A stretch of 32,556 nucleotides of DNA from Rhizobium sp. Q54 (GTDB taxonomy: Bacteria > Pseudomonadota > Alphaproteobacteria > Rhizobiales > Aestuariivirgaceae), in the NCBI GenBank assembly GCA_945889445.1, contig CAMDBX010000046.1, forward strand, positions 1 to 32,556, given 5' to 3'. The notes under the pieces are model-generated. The model ran no database searches. It saw nothing but the letters and a program-made list of their open reading frames with translations, and was not told where the DNA came from. The translations under genes and the position numbers were made by a program. Positions 23,541 through 30,972 of this stretch are shown here, in pieces. The first letter of the stretch is position 1; each line of letters begins with the position of its first letter.

Positions 23541-25064
23541 TTATTCGGCGGCAAGCGCTGCGGGCTTGTCGAAATCTTCGGGGAAATGCTTGATGGCGCT
23601 CATGACCGGCATGGGGGTGAGGCCGCCCATGGCGCAGAGCGAACCGTCGGTCATGGTCTGGCAGAGGTCGGAGAGCAGTTCGAGGTTGGCGTCACGGTCC
23701 TCGCCGGCGACGATCTTGTCGATCACCTCGACGCCGCGCGTCGAGCCGATGCGGCAGGGCGTGCACTTGCCGCAGGATTCAATCGCGCAGAACTCCATGG
23801 CGAAGCGCGCCTGGGCGGCCATGTCGACCGTCTCGTCGAACACCACGATGCCGCCGTGACCGACCATGGCCTGGGCGGCGGCGAAGGTTTCATAGTCCAT
23901 CGGCATGTCCATCTGGGAGGCCGGGACATAGGCGCCGAGCGGACCGCCGACCTGGATGGCGCGGATGGGCTTGCCCGTGAATGTGCCGCCGCCGAAGGTT
24001 TCGACCAGTTCACGCAGGGTGACGCCGAAGGCCTTCTCGACCAGCCCGCCCTGCCTGATGTTGCCGGCGAGCTGGAACGGCAGCGTGCCGCGCGAGCGGC
24101 CCATGCCGTAATTCTTGTAGGCCGTGCCGCCCTCGGCGAGGATGAAGGGGACGGCGGCGAAGCTCAGCACGTTGTTGATGACGGTGGGCTTGCCGAACAG
24201 GCCTTCGAGTGCGGGGATCGGCGGTTTGGGGCGCACCGTGCCACGCTTGCCCTCGAGAGACTCGAGCATGGCGGTCTCTTCACCGCAGATATAGGCGCCC
24301 GCACCGCGGCGCACCTCGAGGTGGAAGGTTTTGTCCGTACCCTGAATATTCGCACCCAGCCACTTGGCGGCGACCGCATTGGCGATCGCCTCCTTCATGG
24401 TGGCGATGGCATCTGGGTATTCCGAGCGGATATAGACGTAGCCCTTGGTGGCGCCCACGGCGATGGCGGCAATCGTCATGCCCTCGATGAGCATGAGGGG
24501 GTCGCCCTCCATGACCATGCGGTCGGCGAAGGTGCCTGAGTCGCCTTCATCCGCGTTGCAGCAGATATATTTCTGGTCGGCCCTGGCATCGAGCACGGTC
24601 TTCCACTTGATGCCGGTGGGGAAGCCCGCACCGCCGCGGCCACGAAGGCCCGACTCGGTGACTTCAGCCACGATGGCCGCGCCTGCAAGGCCCAGCGCCT
24701 TCTTGAGGCCGTCGAAGCCGCCGAGCTTCACATAGTCCGAAACCGAAACGGGATCAGTGATGCCGCAGCGCGCGAAGGTGAGGCGCTCCTGATTCTTGAG
24801 ATAGGGGTGATCCTCGATGTTGCCGAGGCGCAGCGTGTGGGCGCCAGCCGTGGCAATGGGCAGCGAGGCGACGTCATCGATGGTGACCGGGCCATAGGCG
24901 ATGCGGCCATCCTTGGTCTCGACCTCGACGAGGGGCTCGAGGAAGAGGAGGCCGCGCGAGCCGTTGCGGACGACTTCATGGCCGAGCTTCGCAAGCGCTG
25001 CGGCCACTTCATCGGCACCGACCGAGCGGGCGGCGGAATCACGGGGAACGAAGACCTTGCTCAT
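23541..25064 (-). CDS. fdsB: NAD-dependent formate dehydrogenase, beta (diaphorase) subunit
   Basis: 507 residues. This NuoF-like subunit takes electrons from FdsA and reduces NAD+ with FMN. An N-terminal region of about 110 residues, related to a thioredoxin-like fold, precedes the NuoF core. FMN and NAD motifs are GLRGRGGAGFPTGIKW (139-154) and GAYICGEETAMLESLEGKRG (256-275). The [4Fe-4S] ligands are Cys431, Cys434, Cys437 (ESCGKCTPCRIGS) and Cys477. The start at 25064 overlaps the fdsG stop as ATGA; the frame continues open upstream only within fdsG. Gap to fdsA is 13 bases. Confidence 0.95.
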   Translation of the reverse strand: MSKVFVPRDSAARSVGADEVAAALAKLGHEVVRNGSRGLLFLEPLVEVETKDGRIAYGPVTIDDVASLPIATAGAHTLRLGNIEDHPYLKNQERLTFARCGITDPVSVSDYVKLGGFDGLKKALGLAGAAIVAEVTESGLRGRGGAGFPTGIKWKTVLDARADQKYICCNADEGDSGTFADRMVMEGDPLMLIEGMTIAAIAVGATKGYVYIRSEYPDAIATMKEAIANAVAAKWLGANIQGTDKTFHLEVRRGAGAYICGEETAMLESLEGKRGTVRPKPPIPALEGLFGKPTVINNVLSFAAVPFILAEGGTAYKNYGMGRSRGTLPFQLAGNIRQGGLVEKAFGVTLRELVETFGGGTFTGKPIRAIQVGGPLGAYVPASQMDMPMDYETFAAAQAMVGHGGIVVFDETVDMAAQARFAMEFCAIESCGKCTPCRIGSTRGVEVIDKIVAGEDRDANLELLSDLCQTMTDGSLCAMGGLTPMPVMSAIKHFPEDFDKPAALAAE

Positions 25065-25552
25065 GAGCGGCACTCCGCGACGATCGTCTCGAACTTCTTG
25101 GCATCCACCCGGCCGACCAGCTTGTCGTCCACCATCACGGCAGGCGAGAGCGCGCAATTGCCGAGGCAGTAGGCGGCCTCGAGCGTGATTGCGCCATCGG
25201 CGGTGGTCTGGCCCAGCTTCACCTTGAGGAAACGCTCGATCATGGAGACGAGCTCATTGGCACCCATCGACTGGCAGGCTTCCGCCCGGCAGACCTTGAT
25301 GACGTGGCGGCCAGCGGGCTCGCGGCGATAGTCATGATAGAAGGTGACAACGCCGTGAACCTCGGCGCGCGACAGGTTCAGCGCCTTGGCCAGCGCGGGG
25401 AGCGCGGCCTCGGGGATGAAGCCCAGATGCTCCTGCAGGTCATGGAGGATTTCCAGCAGCGCATCGGGGCGGTTGCCGTAGCGGAGGGCGATCTCCCGGG
25501 CGGCCGTCGCCTCACGCGGGGAAAGATCGAGAAGGGTGGTTTTCTGAGACAT
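25061..25552 (-). CDS. fdsG: NAD-dependent formate dehydrogenase, gamma subunit
   Basis: 163 residues. NuoE-like [2Fe-2S] protein that partners FdsB in the diaphorase half of the complex. The four ligands are Cys88 and Cys93 (KVCRAEACQSMGA) and Cys129 and Cys133 (AYCLGNCALSPAVMV). The N-terminal helical region contains GNRPDALLEILHDLQEHLGF. First structural gene of the fds operon; the 188 bases upstream hold a family 3 repeat and a short dyad. Confidence 0.95.
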   Translation of the reverse strand: MSQKTTLLDLSPREATAAREIALRYGNRPDALLEILHDLQEHLGFIPEAALPALAKALNLSRAEVHGVVTFYHDYRREPAGRHVIKVCRAEACQSMGANELVSMIERFLKVKLGQTTADGAITLEAAYCLGNCALSPAVMVDDKLVGRVDAKKFETIVAECRS

Positions 25553-25597
25553 GCCAACCTAATGGCGCAAGTGGAGTGTAAATTCCAATTGACGGGT

Positions 25598-25613
25598 CCT
25601 ATGGGGTCATAGG
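25598..25613. promoter_or_regulatory. Short dyad upstream of fdsG
   Basis: CCTAT (25598-25602) and ATAGG (25609-25613) around GGGGTC, 46-61 bases before the fdsG ATG. LysR proteins often bind short dyads at this distance, so FdsR binding is possible. An AAATTCC half site identical to that of the fdsR dyad lies nearby at 25580-25586. Weak evidence. Confidence 0.3.
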
Positions 25614-25640
25614 GAGGGACGATGAGGGGTTGCCCGTTGG

Positions 25641-25740
25641 CCCCCCACCCCTGCCCCTCCCCACGAGGGGGAGGGGAACCAGGTGAGGCGCATCCGTTCT
25701 TGCTTTCCCTCCCCCTTGTGGGGAGGGGTAGGGGTGGGGG
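25641..25740. repeat. Palindromic repeat pair (family 3), copy 1
   Basis: A 36-base unit (25641-25676) built on CCCCTCCCCACGAGGGGG and a 34-base inverted counterpart (25707-25740), about 30 bases apart. The second unit abuts the stop codon of the Cys/His-rich gene. A second pair lies at 26027-26117 on the other side of that gene. Confidence 0.85.
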
Positions 25741-25953
25741 TCAACCCCCGATCTTGCCCACAACCTGGCCCAATCCAGCCGCCATCATGTCCAGTGCCCG
25801 GCCGAAGCGGGGGCGGCCCAGCTCTTTTTCGAGCGGGCAGGCATCGTCGTTGCAGTGGTGATCGTCACGGCAGTGGCCCTCGGTTTGGTTCAGGGGCACA
25901 TAGCAATCATGAGTTGCGCAGTGGGCATGGGTGCCGTCCGGGGAATGCTTCAT
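25741..25953 (-). CDS. Cys/His-rich small protein in the formate dehydrogenase locus, 70 aa
   Basis: 70 residues. The first 39 hold five cysteines (12, 17, 28, 34, 39) and seven histidines (3, 9, 11, 15, 27, 32, 33), e.g. THAHCATHDCYVP and GHCRDDHHCNDDACPLEKEL; the last 30 are a plain helix-like tail (RALDMMAAGLGQVVGKIGG). Such density suggests metal binding, possibly zinc or iron. I do not recognise a named family. AGGAG eight bases before the ATG supports translation, and that site lies in a perfect hairpin. It sits between fdsR and fdsG in the same orientation, with palindromic repeat pairs on both sides. An in-frame ATG eight codons upstream is less likely because it would lie within the hairpin. 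Confidence 0.65.
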   Translation of the reverse strand: MKHSPDGTHAHCATHDCYVPLNQTEGHCRDDHHCNDDACPLEKELGRPRFGRALDMMAAGLGQVVGKIGG

Positions 25954-25955
25954 GG

Positions 25956-25980
25956 ATTTTGCTCCTGTTGGGAGCAAAAT
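25956..25980 (-). promoter_or_regulatory. Perfect hairpin covering the ribosome binding site of the Cys/His-rich gene
   Basis: On the minus strand ATTTTGCTCC, loop CAACA, GGAGCAAAAT, then CC and the ATG. The arms are exact 10-base reverse complements and the Shine-Dalgarno AGGAG begins at the last loop base and runs into the stem, so folding would hide it. It could be an RNA switch, thermometer or sRNA target, or a protein operator. Confidence 0.55.
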
Positions 25981-26026
25981 GGGGGAAGTGGAGTCTGGCA
26001 GCCTTGACTGAGATCAAGCGGAACGA

Positions 26027-26117
26027 CCCCCTCCCCACAAGGGGGAGGGGGATTCCTGCCGGCACGGCTGCGCGCTTGATTCCCCTCCCCCTCGTGGGGA
26101 GGGGCAGGGGTGGGGGG
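26027..26117. repeat. Palindromic repeat pair (family 3), copy 2
   Basis: Units 26027-26051 (CCCCCTCCCCACAAGGGGGA core) and 26082-26117 (inverted, ending in CAGGGGTGGGGGG), same family as 25641-25740. It fills most of the gap between fdsR and the Cys/His-rich gene and ends 15 bases from the fdsR stop; its strong stems could stop fdsR transcription. Confidence 0.85.
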
Positions 26118-26131
26118 CTTCGCGTGCCGCC

Positions 26132-27025
26132 CTATGCCTTGAGAGTTCGGGCGGCGGCGAAGAGGCCTGCGACGAGGGGGGAAAGGGGCTCCCGCGGGAG
26201 GCCGACGAGGCCGACCTTGTGCTCCAGCTTGGGGTTGACCAGCGGGATCGCCCGCACCCCCTCCAGCTTGCCCAGCACGTTGATGAAATAATCCGGCATG
26301 ATGGACGAGAGGCCCATCGACTTGACCGAGGCCAGGAGGTTCATGATCGAGTTGGTCTCGAGCCGGGGCGAGGGGTGGACATTGGCCACTGCGAAGGCGC
26401 GGTCGATGATGCGGCGGTTCTGCATGTTCGGCGTCAGGAGGCAGAGCGGCTCCTGCGCAGCCTCGGTCCAGGTCACGGCGGATTTATCCGCATACGGAGA
26501 ATTTTCGCCGACGAAGAGACAGTAGTGCTCGTCGTAGAGCGCATGCTGCATCAGGCCTTCGACCGGCTCATTGTCGAGATAGGTGATGCCGACGTCGATG
26601 GCGTGTTCGTGCAGGTTCCGCAGAATTTCCTCCGAGGACTGGGAGAGCACGGTGAACTCGACGCGCGGATGCTCACGTTCCATGGCGCGGGTGAGAAGAG
26701 ACACCTTGGGCTGTGCCGATGGGATGACGCCGAGGACGAGGCGGCCGACCAGTTCACCCTTCTTCGAGCGGATGGTGCCGAGCTCCTGGGTGAGGCCCTG
26801 CCAGTTGTCGAGGATCAAGTGCGCCCATTTCAGCACGCGCTCGCCCTCGGGCGTGAGCCCGATGTAGCGCTGTCCGCGCTCGACGATGGGAACGCCCAGC
26901 TCCTGCTCCAGCTGGCGGATGCGCCCCGACAGCGTGGGCTGGGTGACGTTGCAGGCCTGCGCGGCACGGGTGAAGTGCTTTTCACGCGCGAGCGCTGCGA
27001 GATACTGAAGCTGGCGGATATCCAT
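26132..27025 (-). CDS. fdsR: LysR family regulator, probable FdsR
   Basis: 297 residues. N-terminal winged helix-turn-helix (QYLAALAREKHFTRAAQACN, VTQPTLSGRIRQLEQELGVP) and C-terminal effector-binding domain (SQSSEEILRNLHEHAIDVGI, NSIMNLLASVKSMGLSSIMP). In organisms with fdsGBACD a LysR gene called fdsR stands at this position and responds to formate; here it lies upstream in the same orientation, separated by the Cys/His-rich gene and repeats, instead of divergent as LysR genes often are. A large dyad just upstream suggests self-regulation. Confidence 0.85.
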   Translation of the reverse strand: MDIRQLQYLAALAREKHFTRAAQACNVTQPTLSGRIRQLEQELGVPIVERGQRYIGLTPEGERVLKWAHLILDNWQGLTQELGTIRSKKGELVGRLVLGVIPSAQPKVSLLTRAMEREHPRVEFTVLSQSSEEILRNLHEHAIDVGITYLDNEPVEGLMQHALYDEHYCLFVGENSPYADKSAVTWTEAAQEPLCLLTPNMQNRRIIDRAFAVANVHPSPRLETNSIMNLLASVKSMGLSSIMPDYFINVLGKLEGVRAIPLVNPKLEHKVGLVGLPREPLSPLVAGLFAAARTLKA

Positions 27026-27055
27026 GATTGAGGAATAGCCGGGGACGGTGACGGT

Positions 27056-27099
27056 TCAAGGACAAAAGAAAATTCCTCGAAATGGAATTTAGTCCTTGA
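27056..27099. promoter_or_regulatory. Nested dyad upstream of fdsR
   Basis: Inner arms AAATTCC (27070-27076) and GGAATTT (27084-27090) around seven bases; outer arms TCAAGGAC (27056-27063) and GTCCTTGA (27092-27099) are also exact reverse complements. The inner part fits the T-N11-A style of LysR sites. It ends 30 bases before the fdsR ATG and overlaps a weak -35 (TTGAAC on the minus strand), so autoregulation is plausible. Confidence 0.55.
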
Positions 27100-27237
27100 C
27101 AGCGCGCGCTCGTTGGGGTCACCGTGGGCGCAGGCGGCTACATCGGCGGGCGGTCGCTGGAGAAGGTGGCCGACGCGGTGAAGGCCCCGCGGCGCACGGG
27201 ATTTCCATTCATCCGCGGTTCAGATAGGAAGGGGTAG
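27100..27237 (+). other. Possible remnant of a coding region
   Basis: 45 open codons after a TGA, ending in TAG at 27235-27237, with a coding-like peptide (GVTVGAGGYIGGRSLEKVAD, then AVKAPRR). No good start codon or ribosome site is seen. It may be the tail of a small membrane protein gene cut off by a deletion, or chance in GC-rich DNA. I do not recognise the family. Confidence 0.2.
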
Positions 27238-27246
27238 GACGCGATC

Positions 27247-27501
27247 ATGAAAATTGCCTCAGCCACGCGCATTCGACTGACCACTGCGGGAGCCCTGCTT
27301 GCCGCGGCCCTTTGGACCGTGCCCGCGGGCGCACAGCAGGTGGCCCCGTCACAGGCGGTGAAACTGGCGCTGCAGGCGGTGCCGGGTGCCGAGGCGCTGG
27401 GTGTGAAACTCAAGGGCGGCAACTATGTGGTGCGCCTGAAGCAGGACGGCAGCGTGATCCAGGTGCTGGTCGATGCCACCACCGGCCAGGTGTCGCAGTA
27501 G
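27247..27501 (+). CDS. PepSY domain-containing exported protein
   Basis: 84 residues: a signal peptide (about 1-29, with LTTAGALLAAALWTVPAGAQ) and one PepSY-like module (SQAVKLALQAVPGAEALGVK, NYVVRLKQDGSVIQVLVDAT, TGQV). Such small periplasmic PepSY proteins are often encoded beside PhoPQ/FeuPQ-like two-component systems and are thought to modulate them or peptidases. Here the response regulator gene starts 12 bases later, so cotranscription and a role in the sensing pathway are likely. AGGA precedes the ATG. Confidence 0.82.
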   Translation: MKIASATRIRLTTAGALLAAALWTVPAGAQQVAPSQAVKLALQAVPGAEALGVKLKGGNYVVRLKQDGSVIQVLVDATTGQVSQ

Positions 27502-27513
27502 CGGGGAACAGCC

Positions 27514-28185
27514 ATGCGCCTACTCGTCGTCGAGGACGATCCCGACCTCCGCCGCCAGCTGACAACGGCGCTGGCGGATGCGGGCTATGCGGTGGACGCC
27601 GCCAAGGACGGCGAGGAGGGGCACTTCCTTGGTGATACCGAACCCTATGACGCGGTGGTGCTCGACCTCGGCCTTCCCATCATCGACGGCGTGAGCGTGC
27701 TGGAGAAGTGGCGGCGCGCCGGACGCAAGATGCCGGTTCTCATTCTCACCGCGCGCGACCGCTGGTCCGACAAGGTGGCGGGCTTTGACGCAGGCGCCGA
27801 CGACTATGTCGCCAAGCCCTTCCACATGGAGGAGGTACTGGCGCGCATCCGCGCGCTGCTGCGCCGCGCCGCGGGCCATGCCACCAGCGAGCTTTCGGTG
27901 GGGCCCGTGGTGCTTGACACCAAGAGCTCGCGCGTCAGCGTCGACGGCATGCCGGTAAAGCTCACATCGCTCGAGTTCCGGCTGCTCTCCTATCTCATGC
28001 ACCACAAGGGCAAGGTGGTGTCGCGCACCGAGCTTGTCGAGCATCTCTACGACCAGGACTTCGACCGCGACTCCAATACGGTCGAGGTGTTCGTGGGCCG
28101 CCTGCGCAAGAAGCTGGGCGTCGATGTGCTGCACACCATTCGCGGCATGGGCTACACCGTGACCGAGTCGGACAATGCGGCCTAG
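27514..28185 (+). CDS. OmpR/PhoP family response regulator
   Basis: 223 residues. Receiver domain 1-115 with acidic pocket Glu7/Asp8/Asp9, phosphoacceptor Asp51 (YDAVVLDLGLPIIDG), the conserved Thr (LILTARD) and Lys (DDYVAKPF). A winged-helix DNA-binding domain follows (about 128-220; LTSLEFRLLSYLMHHKGKVV, NTVEVFVGRLRKKLGVDVLH, TIRGMGYTV). It overlaps the kinase gene by 11 bases. Closest in style to PhoP/FeuP regulators; signal unknown. Confidence 0.93.
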   Translation: MRLLVVEDDPDLRRQLTTALADAGYAVDAAKDGEEGHFLGDTEPYDAVVLDLGLPIIDGVSVLEKWRRAGRKMPVLILTARDRWSDKVAGFDAGADDYVAKPFHMEEVLARIRALLRRAAGHATSELSVGPVVLDTKSSRVSVDGMPVKLTSLEFRLLSYLMHHKGKVVSRTELVEHLYDQDFDRDSNTVEVFVGRLRKKLGVDVLHTIRGMGYTVTESDNAA

Positions 28186-29542
28186 CTCGCTGTCGAGCCG
28201 GCTCATCCTGTCATCGCTGGTCGTCAGCGTCGTGCTGCTCGTGGCAACGGGCCTGCTGCTTGCCAGTCTCTTCACCGCCGCGCTGGAGCGCAATTTCGAC
28301 CAGCGGCTGCGCTCCGTGCTGGACGGTCTTCTCGCCAATATCGAGGTGACGGCGGAGGGGAGCCCGCGCCTGTCGAGCGCCATCGTCGACCCGCGCTTCG
28401 GGCTGCCGCTGTCGGGCTGGTATTGGCAGGTGGTGCCGGTGGATGCCGCGCAGGGCACGGCCGACCTCGCCTCCAACTCGCTCCTCGAACAGCGGCTCAC
28501 CGTGCCGCCGGAATTTGCGGGAAAAGTCGGCGTTCAGGCCTTCTACCTCACGGATACGCTGGGCGTGACGCTGCGCGCCATCGCGCAGGTGTTCACGCTG
28601 CCCGGCAGCACCCGGCAATATTCCGTGCTGGTGGCCGGAAACTACGATGAACTTTCAGCCGAGGTGCAGAGCTTCAACCGCGCGCTGATTTCAAGCCTGG
28701 TGCTGCTGGCACTGGGGTTGGCGCTGGCGGTGTTCGTGCAGGTGCGTTTTGGCCTCAGGCCGCTGCGCGCCATGCAGGCCAAGCTGCTGGCCATTCGCCA
28801 GGGCGAGGTGACGGAACTGAAGGGCGAATACCCGGCCGAACTCAGGCCGGTGGCGGATGAGCTGAACCTGTTGATCCAGTCCAATGCCGAGATCGTGGAA
28901 CGGGCGCGCACGCAAGTGGGCAATCTGGCCCATGCACTGAAGACGCCACTCAGCGTACTGACCAACGAGGCGGCGGGGCAGGAGACACCGCTTGCCGCCA
29001 AGGTGACGGAGCAGACCGGGTTGATGCGCGACCAGGTGAGCCTCTACCTCGACCGTGCCCGGCGCGCGGCGCGCGCCCAGGGGCTGGGTGCCGTGACCGA
29101 GGTGAAGCCCGTGCTGGAGGCGCTGGCCCGCACGCTGGAGCGCATCAACCGCGACAAGGCCGTCACCGTGACCGTTGACTGCGCGGAGGCGCTGAAGTTC
29201 CGCGGCGAACGCCAGGACCTCGAGGAGATGGTCGGCAACCTGATGGACAATGCCTGCAAGTGGGCGGCCGCGCGGGTGACCGTTTCCGCCCGGCCGGCTC
29301 CGTCCGCGGCGGGGCGCAGCCTGCTGGTGATCGCCGTCGAGGACGATGGGCCCGGACTTCCGCCCGAACTGCGCTCGCAAGCCCTGAAGCGTGGTCAGCG
29401 GCTGGACGAGACCAAGCCCGGCTCCGGTCTTGGTCTTGCCATCGTTCGGGAGACCGCGGCCATGTATAATGGGGACGTGCAGCTGGACGAGGCCTCACTG
29501 GGCGGGTTGCGGGCATCGCTTACGCTCGGATCTGCATCCTGA
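28175..29542 (+). CDS. Sensor histidine kinase, PhoQ/FeuQ-like
   Basis: 455 residues. Two transmembrane helices (about 8-34 and 170-190) enclose a periplasmic sensor of about 135 residues. After a HAMP-like linker comes the phosphoacceptor His253 (NLAHALKTPLSVL; ALKTP rather than EIRTP, as in PhoQ-type kinases), then the ATPase domain with N box (GNLMDNACKWA), G1 (VEDDGPGLPPE) and G2 (PGSGLGLAIVRE). Partner of the response regulator upstream, with overlapping start. The PepSY protein may be its periplasmic modulator. Confidence 0.92.
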   Translation: MRPSSLSSRLILSSLVVSVVLLVATGLLLASLFTAALERNFDQRLRSVLDGLLANIEVTAEGSPRLSSAIVDPRFGLPLSGWYWQVVPVDAAQGTADLASNSLLEQRLTVPPEFAGKVGVQAFYLTDTLGVTLRAIAQVFTLPGSTRQYSVLVAGNYDELSAEVQSFNRALISSLVLLALGLALAVFVQVRFGLRPLRAMQAKLLAIRQGEVTELKGEYPAELRPVADELNLLIQSNAEIVERARTQVGNLAHALKTPLSVLTNEAAGQETPLAAKVTEQTGLMRDQVSLYLDRARRAARAQGLGAVTEVKPVLEALARTLERINRDKAVTVTVDCAEALKFRGERQDLEEMVGNLMDNACKWAAARVTVSARPAPSAAGRSLLVIAVEDDGPGLPPELRSQALKRGQRLDETKPGSGLGLAIVRETAAMYNGDVQLDEASLGGLRASLTLGSAS

Positions 29543-29735
29543 AATTGCAGTTCCATAGACTGAACGCACGGTCAACAACTCCGGCTTGCAATCGTTCCAC
29601 CTTCGCCCTATGATTAGCTCACGTTTGGCGCTAGATTCGAAATGAAGCGCCACCTCAAGCTGAGCAATGAAATCGTTCAGTGTTTCTCGCTAACCGTGCT
29701 CTTCGTAAGATCCCCCCGGTCGCGAAGGCACAGCG

Positions 29736-29765
29736 GAAGGGCGGGCCCGCAAGGACCCGCCCTTC
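29736..29765. terminator. Hairpin terminator after the GlxA-type gene
   Basis: GAAGGGCGGG and CCCGCCCTTC (29736-29745 and 29756-29765) form a ten-base perfect stem. On the minus strand it lies about 30 bases after the glxA-type stop; on the plus strand it is about 195 bases after the kinase gene and is followed by ATTATTG. The 190 bases between kinase and hairpin show no convincing gene. Confidence 0.6.
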
Positions 29766-29793
29766 ATTATTGCAATCCTTTTAGTTCGCCTGC

Positions 29794-30783
29794 TCAGGCG
29801 ACCTCGGTGCCCTCGATCACCGGGATGCCGCGCTCGCGATAGGGCGTGCGACCGTAGAAGGCGCGGTAGCATTTCGAGAAATGCGAGGGCGACGAGAAGC
29901 CGCAGGCCAGCGCCACGTTGATCACCGACATATCCGTCTGCAGCAGCAGCGAGCGCGCCTTCTTGAGACGGAGTTCGAGGTAATAGCGCTTGGGGCTCCG
30001 GTCGAGGTAGCGACGGAACAGCCGTTCGAGCTGGCGGGTGGAGAGGCCCGCCTGCTTGGCCAGAATCGAGGGCGACAGCGGCTCCTCGAGGTTCTGTTCC
30101 ATCTCCTCGATGATGCCGACGAGCTTGGGGTGCCTGGCGCCGATGCGGGCGGGCAGCGACATGCGCTGGTGTTCGGAATGGTGGCGGATCGGTGAGTGCA
30201 GAATGCCCTCGGCCACACCGGAGGCGAGTTCCGGCCCGTGCTGGCTGGCGATCAGCGTCAGCATCATGTCCAGCGCCGTGGTGCCGCCGGCACTGGTGAA
30301 ACGGTCACGGTCGATTTCGAACAGCCCGCCGGTGGCATCGAGCTCCGGGAAGGCCTCGGTGAAGCCCGGCATGTTCTCCCAGTGGATGGTGCATTTATAG
30401 CCGTCGAGCAGGCCCGCCTCGGCAAGGATGTGGGCGCCGGTGCAGACGGCGCCGATCGAAGTGCCCCTGCGCGCCACCTTGCGCAGCCAGGCGACCAGGC
30501 GCTTGTCGGTGTGGCGCTGCACGTTGAGGCCGGCGCAGATGAGGATGGTGGCGTCGTCCGGGATCGACGACAGGTCGCCGTCGACCATGGCGAGGATGCC
30601 GTTGGAGGCGGCCACCGGCTGACCGTCAATGGAATGCATGGTCCACTTGTAGAGCGTCTTCTCGGACATGCGGTTGGCGAGACGCAACGGTTCTATGGCC
30701 GAGGTGACCGGCATCATGGTGAATTCCGGCACCACGACGACGGCCATGTGCTGGGGCAATTGCTTTGGGGGATCGCCGAACAT
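29794..30783 (-). CDS. GlxA-type AraC family regulator with DJ-1/PfpI domain
   Basis: 329 residues. The N-terminal DJ-1/PfpI-like amidotransferase fold (about 10-180; VVVVPEFTMMPVTSAIEPLR, ILICAGLNVQ, GAVCTGAHILAEAGLLDG) is a ligand-sensing module; the C-terminal part is an AraC double helix-turn-helix (LAKQAGLSTRQLERLFRRYL, SVINVALACGFSSPSHFSKC, FYGRTPYRERG). Relatives include GbdR and similar regulators of betaine and quaternary amine catabolism. The start at 30783 is chosen for the AGGAG ten bases upstream; an in-frame ATG at 30846 has none. Divergent from the MetF-like gene, which is the likely target. Confidence 0.85.
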   Translation of the reverse strand: MFGDPPKQLPQHMAVVVVPEFTMMPVTSAIEPLRLANRMSEKTLYKWTMHSIDGQPVAASNGILAMVDGDLSSIPDDATILICAGLNVQRHTDKRLVAWLRKVARRGTSIGAVCTGAHILAEAGLLDGYKCTIHWENMPGFTEAFPELDATGGLFEIDRDRFTSAGGTTALDMMLTLIASQHGPELASGVAEGILHSPIRHHSEHQRMSLPARIGARHPKLVGIIEEMEQNLEEPLSPSILAKQAGLSTRQLERLFRRYLDRSPKRYYLELRLKKARSLLLQTDMSVINVALACGFSSPSHFSKCYRAFYGRTPYRERGIPVIEGTEVA

Positions 30784-30972
30784 GCGGGCGGGGCTCCTAT
30801 TTGAACCCTTTTTGCGCAAGTTTGAGGCATTGTCCACCAGCGTCATGCCGCAGCCGGAAAACGACACAGGCTCTGCAGCCCGGTCGCATTCGTAATGGCG
30901 GGGTCGCAAACATCCGGGCGGGGAGGTTGCGGCGGGGGCAATGTCCGCCCACCCTAACGGAGCCAGACGTCC

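Noticed and set aside
20828-23593. Very long open frame on the plus strand opposite fdsA (921 codons), with similar ones opposite ribB, fdsB and ptrB
   Set aside because: GC-rich codon bias keeps the antisense frame open; the peptides are His/Val/Gly/Ala-rich without any domain, and the minus-strand genes have every catalytic motif.
27096-27101. TTGACA as a -35 element for the PepSY/two-component genes
   Set aside because: No acceptable -10 at 16-18 bases downstream, and it overlaps the fdsR dyad; distance to the gene is 145 bases.
29642-29842. 66-codon plus-strand frame after the kinase gene
   Set aside because: Runs through the terminator hairpin into the end of the GlxA-type gene; no ribosome site or recognisable sequence.
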